The notes beneath the pieces were generated by a model that saw only the letters and a list, made by a program, of their open reading frames with translations, ran no database searches and was not told the DNA's origin. Made by a program: the position numbers and the translations under genes. 64,000 bases of DNA from Pseudomonas sp. A-RE-19. GTDB taxonomy: Bacteria; Pseudomonadota; Gammaproteobacteria; Pseudomonadales; Pseudomonadaceae. Shown piece after piece: positions 8,192 to 15,117 of this stretch (its first letter is position 1; each line of letters starts with the position of its first letter). The stretch spans positions 26,808 to 90,807 of the forward strand of contig NZ_JAHBDQ010000024.1 in assembly GCF_019956555.1 (NCBI RefSeq). Reading direction: 5' to 3'.

Positions 8192-9304
8192 ATGAATCTG
8201 CACTTCGAAGAACTCACCGGCACCGACGGCGCACGCATCGGCATCGCCAGCCTGGATGCCGAAAAGTCTCTCAACGCCCTCTCCTTGCCGATGATCAACG
8301 CCTTGCGCGATCAACTGGACGCCTGGGCCAAGGAACCACAGATCGTTTGCGTGCTACTGCGCGGCAATGGCGCCAAGGCTTTTTGCGCCGGCGGTGAAGT
8401 ACGCAGTCTGGTGGAGGCGTGTCGCGACAATCCCGGAGAAGTACCGCCCTTGGCTGCCCACTTCTTTGCGGCAGAATATCGCCTCGACTTCAACCTGCAC
8501 ACCTACCCCAAACCGCTGATTTGCTGGGGTCATGGTTACGTGCTGGGCGGTGGCCTGGGGCTGCTGCAAGGGGCGAGCATTCGGATTGTCACGCCAAGCA
8601 GCCGGCTGGCGATGCCGGAGATCAGCATCGGCTTGTACCCGGACGTCGGCGCCAGTTGGTTTCTGTCGCGGTTGCCCGGCAAGCTCGGATTGTTTCTTGG
8701 CCTGACCGGCGCCCAGATGAACGGTCGCGATGCGATCGATCTGGACCTGGCCGATCGCTTCCTGCGCGATGATCAACAGCATGAGCTGATCGAAGGCTTG
8801 CTGCAATTGAACTGGCAGGAACAGACAGCCATGCAGCTCAACAGCCTGCTCAAGGCTTTGCAGCAGGAAGCACTCGCGCAGATGCCCGAAGCGCAGTGGC
8901 TGCCTCGACGCGAACAGATCGACGAACTGCTGGATGTCAGCGACATTCGTTGCGCCTGGAAGGCCATCAGCGCGCTACGCGATCATGCCGACCCGTTGCT
9001 CGATCGTGCCGCCAAAACCATGACTGAAGGCTCGCCCCTGACCGCTCATCTGGTGTGGGAACAGATCGTTCGCGCCCGGCATTTATCGTTGGCTCAAGTC
9101 TTTCAGATGGAATACACCATGAGCCTCAACTGCTGCCGTCATCCAGAGTTCAGCGAAGGCGTGCGAGCGCGGTTGATCGACAAGGACCAGAAACCTCACT
9201 GGCACTGGCCGGACGTCAACACTGTGCCGGAAGCGGCGGTGGAGGCGCATTTCCACAAGGTCTGGGAGGGTCGGCACCCTTTGGCCGATCTGTCGGAATA
9301 CTGA
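8192..9304 (+). CDS. Enoyl-CoA hydratase/isomerase family protein, probable 3-hydroxyisobutyryl-CoA hydrolase
   Basis: Crotonase-fold protein of 370 residues, the size of the 3-hydroxyisobutyryl-CoA hydrolase (HIBCH) subgroup, longer than simple hydratases (about 260). The oxyanion-hole/CoA segments are visible: NGAKAFCAGGEVRSL (about 58-71), HGYVLGGGLGLLQG (about 112-125) and AMPEISIGLYPDVGAS (about 139-154), where the Glu and Asp match HIBCH active-site residues. In valine breakdown the enzyme releases free 3-hydroxyisobutyrate. It stands alone here, followed by a strong terminator. Subgroup assignment is likely, not certain. Confidence 0.82.
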   Translation: MNLHFEELTGTDGARIGIASLDAEKSLNALSLPMINALRDQLDAWAKEPQIVCVLLRGNGAKAFCAGGEVRSLVEACRDNPGEVPPLAAHFFAAEYRLDFNLHTYPKPLICWGHGYVLGGGLGLLQGASIRIVTPSSRLAMPEISIGLYPDVGASWFLSRLPGKLGLFLGLTGAQMNGRDAIDLDLADRFLRDDQQHELIEGLLQLNWQEQTAMQLNSLLKALQQEALAQMPEAQWLPRREQIDELLDVSDIRCAWKAISALRDHADPLLDRAAKTMTEGSPLTAHLVWEQIVRARHLSLAQVFQMEYTMSLNCCRHPEFSEGVRARLIDKDQKPHWHWPDVNTVPEAAVEAHFHKVWEGRHPLADLSEY

Positions 9305-9315
9305 AATTCAGGCAC

Positions 9316-9346
9316 AAAAAAAGCGGCGCTTCATGCGCCGCTTTTT
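9316..9346. terminator. Bidirectional intrinsic terminator
   Basis: Perfect GC-rich stem (AAGCGGCGC / GCGCCGCTT, loop TTCAT) flanked by A and T runs on both sides. It lies between the convergent hydrolase gene (9304) and the lipoprotein gene whose stop is at 9357, and can serve both. Confidence 0.88.
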
Positions 9347-9356
9347 ATTGAGTGGT

Positions 9357-9812
9357 TTAGCGGCGGCCGCCTCGCCCATCGAAATCGCCGCGATCATGGT
9401 GACCGTCCCTTCCGCCACGGTCATCCCGCCCACTGTGGCCTCGATAGTCATCATTGCGGCCGCCTCGGTTATGGCCATCCCAGCCGCCGCGGTCATGACG
9501 GTCCCATCCGCGATTCTGGTAGCCGCGGTAGTCGTAATAGCGCGGTGCCGGTTGATAAACCCGTGGCTGGGAGTAATAACGCGGCGTTGGCTGGTAATAC
9601 CGTGCAGGCGGTGAGTAATACCTGCGCGGCGCTGTGTAGTAACCACCATCGGAGTAGTAGGACCCGCCGCCGGAGTAATACGGCGCTGGGGACGTGTAGA
9701 CCTCGGAACGGTAGTAGCTGGCTCCTCCATCGGAATAGGGCACGCATGCACCAAGAGACAATCCCAATACAGCAAGCAGAAGAATTCGGTGGATCTGTTT
9801 TCGACAGAGCAT
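9357..9812 (-). CDS. Tyr/Gly/Asp/Arg-rich lipoprotein, long paralogue
   Basis: Short lipoprotein of 151 residues. Start at 9812 is set by an AGGAGG Shine-Dalgarno and a lipoprotein signal peptide, MLCRKQIHRILLLAVLGLSL then lipobox GAC. The mature part is low-complexity: a tyrosine-rich first half with repeated PRYY/PARYY units and a second half of Asp-Arg-Gly-His repeats (RDDRGGRDGHHDRG). The next gene on the same strand is a shorter paralogue with an identical start region, indicating a duplication. Function unknown; probably a surface or periplasmic structural protein. Confidence 0.72.
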   Translation of the reverse strand: MLCRKQIHRILLLAVLGLSLGACVPYSDGGASYYRSEVYTSPAPYYSGGGSYYSDGGYYTAPRRYYSPPARYYQPTPRYYSQPRVYQPAPRYYDYRGYQNRGWDRHDRGGWDGHNRGGRNDDYRGHSGRDDRGGRDGHHDRGDFDGRGGRR

Positions 9813-9826
9813 GGCGGCCTCCTGGA
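9798..9826 (-). repeat. 29-bp direct repeat covering the lipoprotein start, copy 1
   Basis: The 29 bp spanning the ribosome site, start codon and first codons are identical to 10260-10288 upstream. Conservation of untranslated as well as coding bases points to recent duplication or gene conversion of the translation-start block. Confidence 0.75.
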
Positions 9827-10025
9827 CCGCGAGTGAGCCACACCAGCGACGCTGGCAGGCGACAGTCAATTGTTTCGGCGACTGTCGAAAGATCAGACAG
9901 TGAAATCGGAATCTGGTGCGTTCCTGCAACACGTTGAAACAAGTAGCCGATGAAAGGTTTTTCATCTATCCCATAAGAAAACGACGCGTCCGTAAACCGG
10001 ACGCGCCGCTGCATTCATGAGCTGA

Positions 10026-10274
10026 TTAATGGTGCCCGCGATTGTATCCACCGCGGTAATGACTGGGTCCATGTCCATCATAGTAATGGTAGCGATAGCC
10101 ACCGTAGTAACGCGGGCCGTAATAGCCACCGTAGTAGTAAGGCGAGTAGTAGCCGGGGTAGTAATAAGGTGCCGGGTAAACATCGGCAGGACCTACGTAG
10201 TAGTAACACCCGGACAGACCCAAACCAAAACACACACTGAGCAGTATTTGGCGGAGCTTTTTTCGACAGAGCAT
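10026..10274 (-). CDS. Tyr/Gly-rich lipoprotein, short paralogue
   Basis: An 82-residue lipoprotein. Start at 10274 has the same AGGAGG ribosome site as the neighbour; the signal peptide MLCRKKLRQILLSVCFGLGL ends in the lipobox SGC. Mature sequence is almost only Tyr, Gly, Pro, His and Arg (YYYPGYYSPYYYGGYYG). It lies 213 bp upstream of the longer paralogue in the same orientation. Function unknown. Confidence 0.68.
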   Translation of the reverse strand: MLCRKKLRQILLSVCFGLGLSGCYYYVGPADVYPAPYYYPGYYSPYYYGGYYGPRYYGGYRYHYYDGHGPSHYRGGYNRGHH

Positions 10275-10288
10275 GGCGGCCTCCTGGA
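10260..10288 (-). repeat. 29-bp direct repeat covering the lipoprotein start, copy 2
   Basis: Identical to 9798-9826; see the paralogous lipoprotein genes. Confidence 0.75.
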
Positions 10289-10393
10289 AGACCCGCAGCA
10301 GCCGGCATAGACCGACCGACACCTGTTTTGACTTTCAAACCGGCCCCGAGTGCCAGAGTCGCCGGCCTCTCAGATCAGCGGCCGTTCATCTAC

Positions 10394-10419
10394 GGTGCAT
10401 AGACAGGTGCCTATGCACC
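10394..10419. promoter_or_regulatory. Inverted repeat upstream of the guanidine operon
   Basis: GGTGCATAG and CTATGCACC form a perfect 9-bp inverted repeat around an 8-base centre. It lies in the 450-bp gap between the lipoprotein gene and the guanidine operon. It could be an operator or a weak terminator; there is no T run, so an operator is slightly favoured. The rest of 10289-10565 holds no gene I can support. Confidence 0.4.
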
Positions 10420-10565
10420 ATGACAAGGCAGCAGATGCCGCTCGTTTATCTCTCCTCTTTCCTCCATGCCCCCAGCCAGAGCGCTCAAGCCGACTTGGCA
10501 CGGCTCTCGCTTAGACAAAGACGTGCAGGAGTCATCACAGGTTCGCGGCACCACAATTTGCAATG

Positions 10566-10665
10566 GCTGACTAGGGTTCCGGCTCGCAATCGCGAGTGGC
10601 TGGTCCGAGAGTTGGCGACCTCCAGTTGAGGTTACACGGCGGGACAAAAGCCCGGGAGACAAGCC
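10566..10665 (+). ncRNA. Guanidine-I riboswitch (ykkC class)
   Basis: Carries the hallmark conserved blocks of the ykkC/guanidine-I aptamer in order: CTAGGGTTCCGG at 10571-10582, CTGGTCCGAGAG near 10600-10611, and ACGGCGGGACAAAAGCCCGG at about 10635-10654 followed by GAGA. It ends about 60 bases before the first ABC transporter gene, which is followed by carboxyguanidine/allophanate enzymes, the classic gene set of this riboswitch. Guanidine binding is expected to turn the operon on. Confidence 0.93.
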
Positions 10666-10722
10666 ACCGTTCGCGGTGCCGCTGCCTTCCTGTCCGCCCT
10701 TGATCAACTGGAGAACCATCCC

Positions 10723-11790
10723 ATGTCCCGACTTCGTTTACCCGCCCTGCTCGCCACTGCTTTTGCAGCCCTCGTGAGCGTCTCGTCCCAGGCCGCACAG
10801 AAAGACCATTTCAGCGTTTGCTGGACTATTTATGCCGGATGGATGCCGTGGGAATACGCTGGCAGCCAAGGCATCGTCGACAAATGGGCGAAAAAATACG
10901 GCATCAAAATCGATGTGGTGCAGCTCAACGATTACGTCGAATCCATCAACCAATACACCGCCGGCCAGTTCGACGGCTGCACCATGACCAACATGGATGC
11001 GCTGACCATTCCGGCTGCCGGTGGCGTCGACAGTACGGCGCTGATCGTCAGCGACTTCTCCAATGGCAACGACGGCATCGTGCTCAAAGGCGAAGGCAAG
11101 AAAGTCGCCGACCTCAAGGGCATGGACGTCAATCTGGTGGAGCTTTCTGTATCCCACTACCTATTGGCACGGGCACTCGATTCGGTGGACCTCACCGAGA
11201 AAGACCTGAAAGTGGTCAACACCTCCGACGCCGACATTTCGGCCGCCTTCAACACCGCCCAGGTCAATGCCGTCACCACCTGGAACCCGATGCTCTCGGA
11301 CATCAAGGCCAAGCCAGGCGTGACCGAAGTGTTCAACTCCAGCCAGATCCCCGGGGAAATCATGGACATGATGGTGGTCAACAGCGCCACTCTCAAAGAC
11401 AACCCGGCCTTGGGCAAAGCCCTGACCGGCGCCTGGTTCGAAGTGGTCGAGTTGATGAACGCCAAAAACGCCACGAGCAAAGCCGCCCTCGAACACATGG
11501 CCAAAGCCTCGGGCACCGATCTGGCGGGTTTCCAGGCGCAACTCGACACCACCAAATTGTTCACCACACCCAAAGAAGCGTTGGAGTTCTCCACCAGCAA
11601 GCAACTGCCCGACACCATGCGCAAGGTCGCCGAGTTCTCCTTTCAGCACGGCTTGCTGGGTGAAGGCGCCAAGGACACCAGTGCTATCGGCATGGCCTTC
11701 GCCAATGGCGTGACCAGCGGCGACAAGGCCAACCTCAAGCTGCGCTTTGACCCGAGCTACGTGCAGATGGCTGCCGACTCCAAGTTGTAA
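10723..11790 (+). CDS. ABC transporter substrate-binding protein, guanidine/urea operon
   Basis: Periplasmic NMT1/SsuA-like binding protein, 355 residues. Signal peptide 1 to about 25 (cut near SSQA-AQK); mature domain begins FSVCWTIYAGWMPWEYAG, a typical start for the nitrate/sulfonate/taurine-type binding fold. CTGGAG ribosome site lies 9 bases before ATG 10723. First gene behind the guanidine-I riboswitch, so the ligand is probably guanidine or a derivative; homologues are often annotated as putative urea transporters. Confidence 0.87.
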   Translation: MSRLRLPALLATAFAALVSVSSQAAQKDHFSVCWTIYAGWMPWEYAGSQGIVDKWAKKYGIKIDVVQLNDYVESINQYTAGQFDGCTMTNMDALTIPAAGGVDSTALIVSDFSNGNDGIVLKGEGKKVADLKGMDVNLVELSVSHYLLARALDSVDLTEKDLKVVNTSDADISAAFNTAQVNAVTTWNPMLSDIKAKPGVTEVFNSSQIPGEIMDMMVVNSATLKDNPALGKALTGAWFEVVELMNAKNATSKAALEHMAKASGTDLAGFQAQLDTTKLFTTPKEALEFSTSKQLPDTMRKVAEFSFQHGLLGEGAKDTSAIGMAFANGVTSGDKANLKLRFDPSYVQMAADSKL

Positions 11791-11807
11791 CAACGGAGGA
11801 CTAGGCC

Positions 11808-12623
11808 ATGCGCCTGATCAATCGCCACCCGGATCGCCCGAGTCGCCTGCTGTTGGTGATCCTGCCGTTCGCCCTGGTGCTGTTCGCCTACTTCATGGGC
11901 TCGGCCGATCGGCTGATGGACAACCCCAACGACAAACTGCTGCCCAGTGCCGTGCAGATGACTGACGCAGTGAAACGCCTGGCCTTCACCGCCGACACCC
12001 GCACCGGTGAATACCTGCTCTGGCAAGACAGCGCCGCCAGCCTGCGACGGCTGGCCATCGGCCTCGGCATCAGTGCATTGGCCGGGCTGTGCCTGGGCAT
12101 CGCCGCCGGGACCCTGCCGCTGTTCGGCACACCGTTGTCGCCGGTACTCACCGTGCTGTCGATGGTGCCGCCGCTGGCGATCCTGCCCATTCTGTTCATC
12201 GTGTTCGGGCTGGGGGAGTTGTCGAAAGTGATGCTGATCGTGATTGGTATCACCCCGTGCCTGGCCCGGGACCTGGAACAGCGCGCCCGGGAAATCCCGG
12301 TCGAGTTGCTGATCAAGGCGCAGACGCTCGGCGCTTCGACCTGGACCTTGATGCTGCGCGTGGTGCTGCCGCAATTGCTGCCGCGCCTGTTGATCTCGCT
12401 GCGACTGATGCTCGGTTCGGCGTGGTTGTTCCTGATCGCTGCCGAAGCCATCGCCTCCACCGATGGTCTCGGCTACCGGATTTTTCTGGTACGTCGCTAT
12501 TTGGCGATGGACGTGATCCTGCCGTATGTGGTCTGGATCACCTTGCTCGCCTGGCTGATGGACTGGGGCCTCAAGCGCCTGACCCAACGGGCCTTCCCCT
12601 GGTACGAGGGGGCACGCGCATGA
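11808..12623 (+). CDS. ABC transporter permease, guanidine operon
   Basis: Inner-membrane permease of 271 residues, BPD_transp_1 type. N-terminal helix at about 12-28, then five helices; the EAA-like coupling loop is visible at about 165-185 (IPVELLIKAQTLGASTWTL). Overlaps the ATPase gene by four bases (ATGA), so translation is coupled. Works with the binding protein before it and the ATPase after it. Confidence 0.9.
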   Translation: MRLINRHPDRPSRLLLVILPFALVLFAYFMGSADRLMDNPNDKLLPSAVQMTDAVKRLAFTADTRTGEYLLWQDSAASLRRLAIGLGISALAGLCLGIAAGTLPLFGTPLSPVLTVLSMVPPLAILPILFIVFGLGELSKVMLIVIGITPCLARDLEQRAREIPVELLIKAQTLGASTWTLMLRVVLPQLLPRLLISLRLMLGSAWLFLIAAEAIASTDGLGYRIFLVRRYLAMDVILPYVVWITLLAWLMDWGLKRLTQRAFPWYEGARA

Positions 12624-13408
12624 GCTTCATCACGGTAAAAAACGTCTGGCAGCAATACGCCGATCAGGTAGTGCTCGAGGGTCTGAACCTGAACGTCAAC
12701 GAAGGTGAGTTCTGCACGCTCGTCGGTGCTTCAGGTTGCGGCAAATCGACTTTCCTGCGGCTACTGCTGGGCCAGGAACGGGCCAGTCGCGGCGAGATTC
12801 TGTTGGATGGCCAGGCCCTGGCCAGCGAACCGGATGCCAGCCGTGGCGTGGTATTCCAGCGCTACTCGGTGTTCCCGCACCTGACGGCTCTGGACAACGT
12901 CGCCCTGGGTCTCGAACTGCCCTGCTCCCCGTTGCTGGGCCGGTTGTTCGGCAGCTCAAAAAAAGACGCGCAAGAACAAGCCTCGGTCTTGCTGCATAAA
13001 GTCGGCCTCGGACACTCGCTGGACAAGTACCCGGCGCAGCTCTCCGGCGGTATGCAACAACGGCTGGCAATCGCTCAGGCATTGATCATGAAACCGCGAG
13101 TGTTGCTGCTCGACGAACCGTTCGGCGCCCTCGATCCGGGCATCCGCAAGGACATGCACGGCCTGCTGCTGGAGCTGTGGCGCGAGACGCAACTGACCGT
13201 GTTCATGGTCACCCATGACCTGTCCGAAGGTTTCAGCCTCGGCACCCGCTTGCTGGTGTTCGACAAAGTCCGCCTCGACCCGCACGCCCCCGGTGCCTAT
13301 GGCGCACGCATCACCTACGACATCCCTTTGAACAGCGACCGCCGCGCCAATCGCGCCGCCGTCGACGCCCTGCCGGCTCAGTTGGCAGGTTCGCTTCGCA
13401 TCGCTTAG
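12620..13408 (+). CDS. ABC transporter ATP-binding protein, guanidine operon
   Basis: Cytoplasmic ATPase, 262 residues. Walker A GASGCGKST (about 37-45), Q-loop FQRYSVFPH, signature LSGGMQQRLAIAQAL, Walker B VLLLDEPFGALDPG and switch HD in VTHDLSEG are all intact. Start ATG 12620 overlaps the permease stop; the frame stays open far upstream but that region is coded by the permease in another frame. Has a C-terminal tail beyond residue 225 typical of this nitrate/taurine-type group. Confidence 0.93.
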   Translation: MSFITVKNVWQQYADQVVLEGLNLNVNEGEFCTLVGASGCGKSTFLRLLLGQERASRGEILLDGQALASEPDASRGVVFQRYSVFPHLTALDNVALGLELPCSPLLGRLFGSSKKDAQEQASVLLHKVGLGHSLDKYPAQLSGGMQQRLAIAQALIMKPRVLLLDEPFGALDPGIRKDMHGLLLELWRETQLTVFMVTHDLSEGFSLGTRLLVFDKVRLDPHAPGAYGARITYDIPLNSDRRANRAAVDALPAQLAGSLRIA

Positions 13409-13420
13409 AGGAATTTACAC

Positions 13421-14146
13421 ATGACGGATTCGACCCGACTATTTCCGCCCTTCGCCGAAGAAATGCTCCCCGGTGGCGGCCATCGTTCCTTTGTACTGAA
13501 ACGCGGCCAGTTGCTGCGCCTGACCGACCTGCGCGGCGGTGCCAACGTCAGCCTGACGCTGCTCAACGCCCATGAAAAAACCGAACGCCTGAACCTGCCC
13601 GACAGCCTCAAATGCCAACACACCGCCAAGCTCACCACCGGCCATTGCCTGTACTCGGACATGGGCCGGGTATTGGCCGCCATCACCGCCGACACCTGCG
13701 GCTGGAGCGACAGCCTCGGCGGCGTGTTGTGTGCTGAAGAGGTCGCGCAAAAGTACGGCGCGGGCCGCTATCAGGAACTGCGCAACGGCTTCTTCCGCAA
13801 CGGCACCGACAACCTGTTGGTGGAGTTAGGCAAGTGGGGGTTGGGCCTGTCCGACCTGTTGATGACCCTCAACCTGTTCAGCCGGGTGAACGTCGATGAA
13901 GTCGGGCGTTTCCACTTCGTCGAAGGCAATTCCAAGGCCGGTGATTACATCGAGTTGTACGCGCCGATGGACACCCTGGTGGTGCTCACCGCGCTGCAAC
14001 ATCCGATGGATCCGGCACCTGAGTACGCCCCCAAACCGCTGAAGCTCAGCTGGATGAACGCCGATGCGAGTGTCGCCGAGCACTGCCGCACCTCGCGCCC
14101 GGAAAACGAGCGCGGCTTCATCAACACCGACCGTCTGTTCGCCTGA
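13421..14146 (+). CDS. DUF1989 protein, urea carboxylase-associated (carboxyguanidine deiminase subunit)
   Basis: One of two DUF1989 proteins that sit between transporter and carboxylase. In characterised guanidine operons this pair (CgdA/CgdB) forms the heteromeric deiminase turning carboxyguanidine into allophanate plus ammonia. The 241 residues show the family pattern LLRLTDLRGGANVSLTLLN (about 29-47) and the metal-binding region SDMGRVLAAITADTCGWSDSLGG (70s-100s) with conserved Asp, Cys and His-equivalent positions. GAGG ribosome site 8-10 bases before ATG 13421. Family certain; which of the two named subunits it is was not resolved. Confidence 0.88.
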   Translation: MTDSTRLFPPFAEEMLPGGGHRSFVLKRGQLLRLTDLRGGANVSLTLLNAHEKTERLNLPDSLKCQHTAKLTTGHCLYSDMGRVLAAITADTCGWSDSLGGVLCAEEVAQKYGAGRYQELRNGFFRNGTDNLLVELGKWGLGLSDLLMTLNLFSRVNVDEVGRFHFVEGNSKAGDYIELYAPMDTLVVLTALQHPMDPAPEYAPKPLKLSWMNADASVAEHCRTSRPENERGFINTDRLFA

Positions 14147-14157
14147 GGATCGCTGCC

Positions 14158-14811
14158 ATGTCACTCGCTATCACCACCGCTGCCGTTACTACAAACAGGC
14201 AACCAGAAACCGCGATCTACCGCGCTACCATCCCCGCCGGCGAACCGTGGCTGATGGAGGTCAAGGCCGGCCAGACGTTGCGCATCCTCGACCTGGAAGG
14301 CAATCAGGCCGTCGACACTTTGTTCTACAGCCTCGCCAATCCCAAGGAGCGCTATGACGTGCAGCGCACGTTGCGTCGGCAGAACAGCGTCTACCTGAGC
14401 ACCGGCAGCGTGCTCTATTCCAACCTCGGCAAACCGATGCTGACCATCGTCGCCGACACTTGCGGGCGTCACGACACCCTCGGCGGGGCCTGCGCGCAGG
14501 AGAGCAACACCGTGCGTTATGCGCTGGAGAAACGCTACATGCACAGCTGTCGCGATAACTACCTGCGCGCCTGTGTCCACGATGGTCGGCTGAGCAAGGT
14601 AGACATCGGGCCGAACATCAATTTCTTCATGAACGTGCCAGTGACGGCCGACGGCGGCCTGACCTTCGAAGACGGGATTTCGGCGCCGGGCAAATACGTC
14701 GACCTGCGGGCCGAGATGGACGTGATCGTGCTGATCTCCAACTGCCCGCAACTGAACAACCCATGCAACGCCTACAACCCCACCCCTGCGGAGCTACTGG
14801 TATGGAACTGA
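14158..14811 (+). CDS. DUF1989 protein, second urea carboxylase-associated subunit
   Basis: Second subunit of the probable carboxyguanidine deiminase, 217 residues. Shares with its neighbour the LRILDLEGNQAVDTLFY segment (about 41-57) and VADTCGRHDTLGGACAQES (about 99-117), with Cys and His residues suited to metal binding, and has the C-terminal SNCPQLNNPCNAYNPTP. Starts 11 bases after the previous stop. The pair is always found with guanidine/urea carboxylase and allophanate hydrolase, as here. Confidence 0.88.
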   Translation: MSLAITTAAVTTNRQPETAIYRATIPAGEPWLMEVKAGQTLRILDLEGNQAVDTLFYSLANPKERYDVQRTLRRQNSVYLSTGSVLYSNLGKPMLTIVADTCGRHDTLGGACAQESNTVRYALEKRYMHSCRDNYLRACVHDGRLSKVDIGPNINFFMNVPVTADGGLTFEDGISAPGKYVDLRAEMDVIVLISNCPQLNNPCNAYNPTPAELLVWN

Positions 14812-14898
14812 AACTCGCGCGTTTGCGGCGGTGGTTGTTTGCCCTGTGCCAGGCCCGCTCCGGGCAGTGCATCAAATAGAAGAACACCCTCAATCCAA

Positions 14899-14988
14899 TG
14901 TGGGAGCGAGCCTGCTCGCGATGGCGTCAGCACATTCACCATTGATGTCGACTGATACACCGCTATCGCGAGCAGGCTCGCTCCCACA
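14899..14988. repeat. REPIN in the leader of the carboxylase gene
   Basis: Inverted pair (14899-14924 and 14965-14988) of the GTGGGAGCGAGCCTGCTCGCG type, inside the operon between the second DUF1989 gene and the class II riboswitch. It could affect stability of the polycistronic mRNA around this internal junction. Confidence 0.88.
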
Positions 14989-15025
14989 GGGGTTCGGTGG
15001 CGTTTTGACGTGAACTGATTCTGCC

Positions 15026-15073
15026 GCCGGGGACGACCTCGGCGCCTATCGAAAAACTGCGGGACGGCCCGCA
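15026..15073 (+). ncRNA. Guanidine-II riboswitch (mini-ykkC)
   Basis: Two adjacent hairpins with ACGR tetraloops, the defining feature of mini-ykkC. Hairpin 1: 15026-15043, 7-bp stem GCCGGGG/CCTCGGC (one G-T pair) with loop ACGA. Hairpin 2: 15058-15073, 6-bp stem TGCGGG/CCCGCA with loop ACGG. The linker is 14 bases, and the carboxylase ATG (15118) with an AGGGG ribosome site follows 44 bases later. Structure is read directly; guanidine control is established for this class and fits the operon. Confidence 0.85.
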
Positions 15074-15117
15074 TCCCAAGTCGAGGCTGATGCGTTATCG
15101 CCTCCAGGGGTTATGCC

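Noticed and set aside
14802..14880. Possible 25-residue peptide overlapping the end of the second DUF1989 gene
   Set aside because: Open by chance after ATG 14802; no ribosome site and no sign of conservation could be judged.
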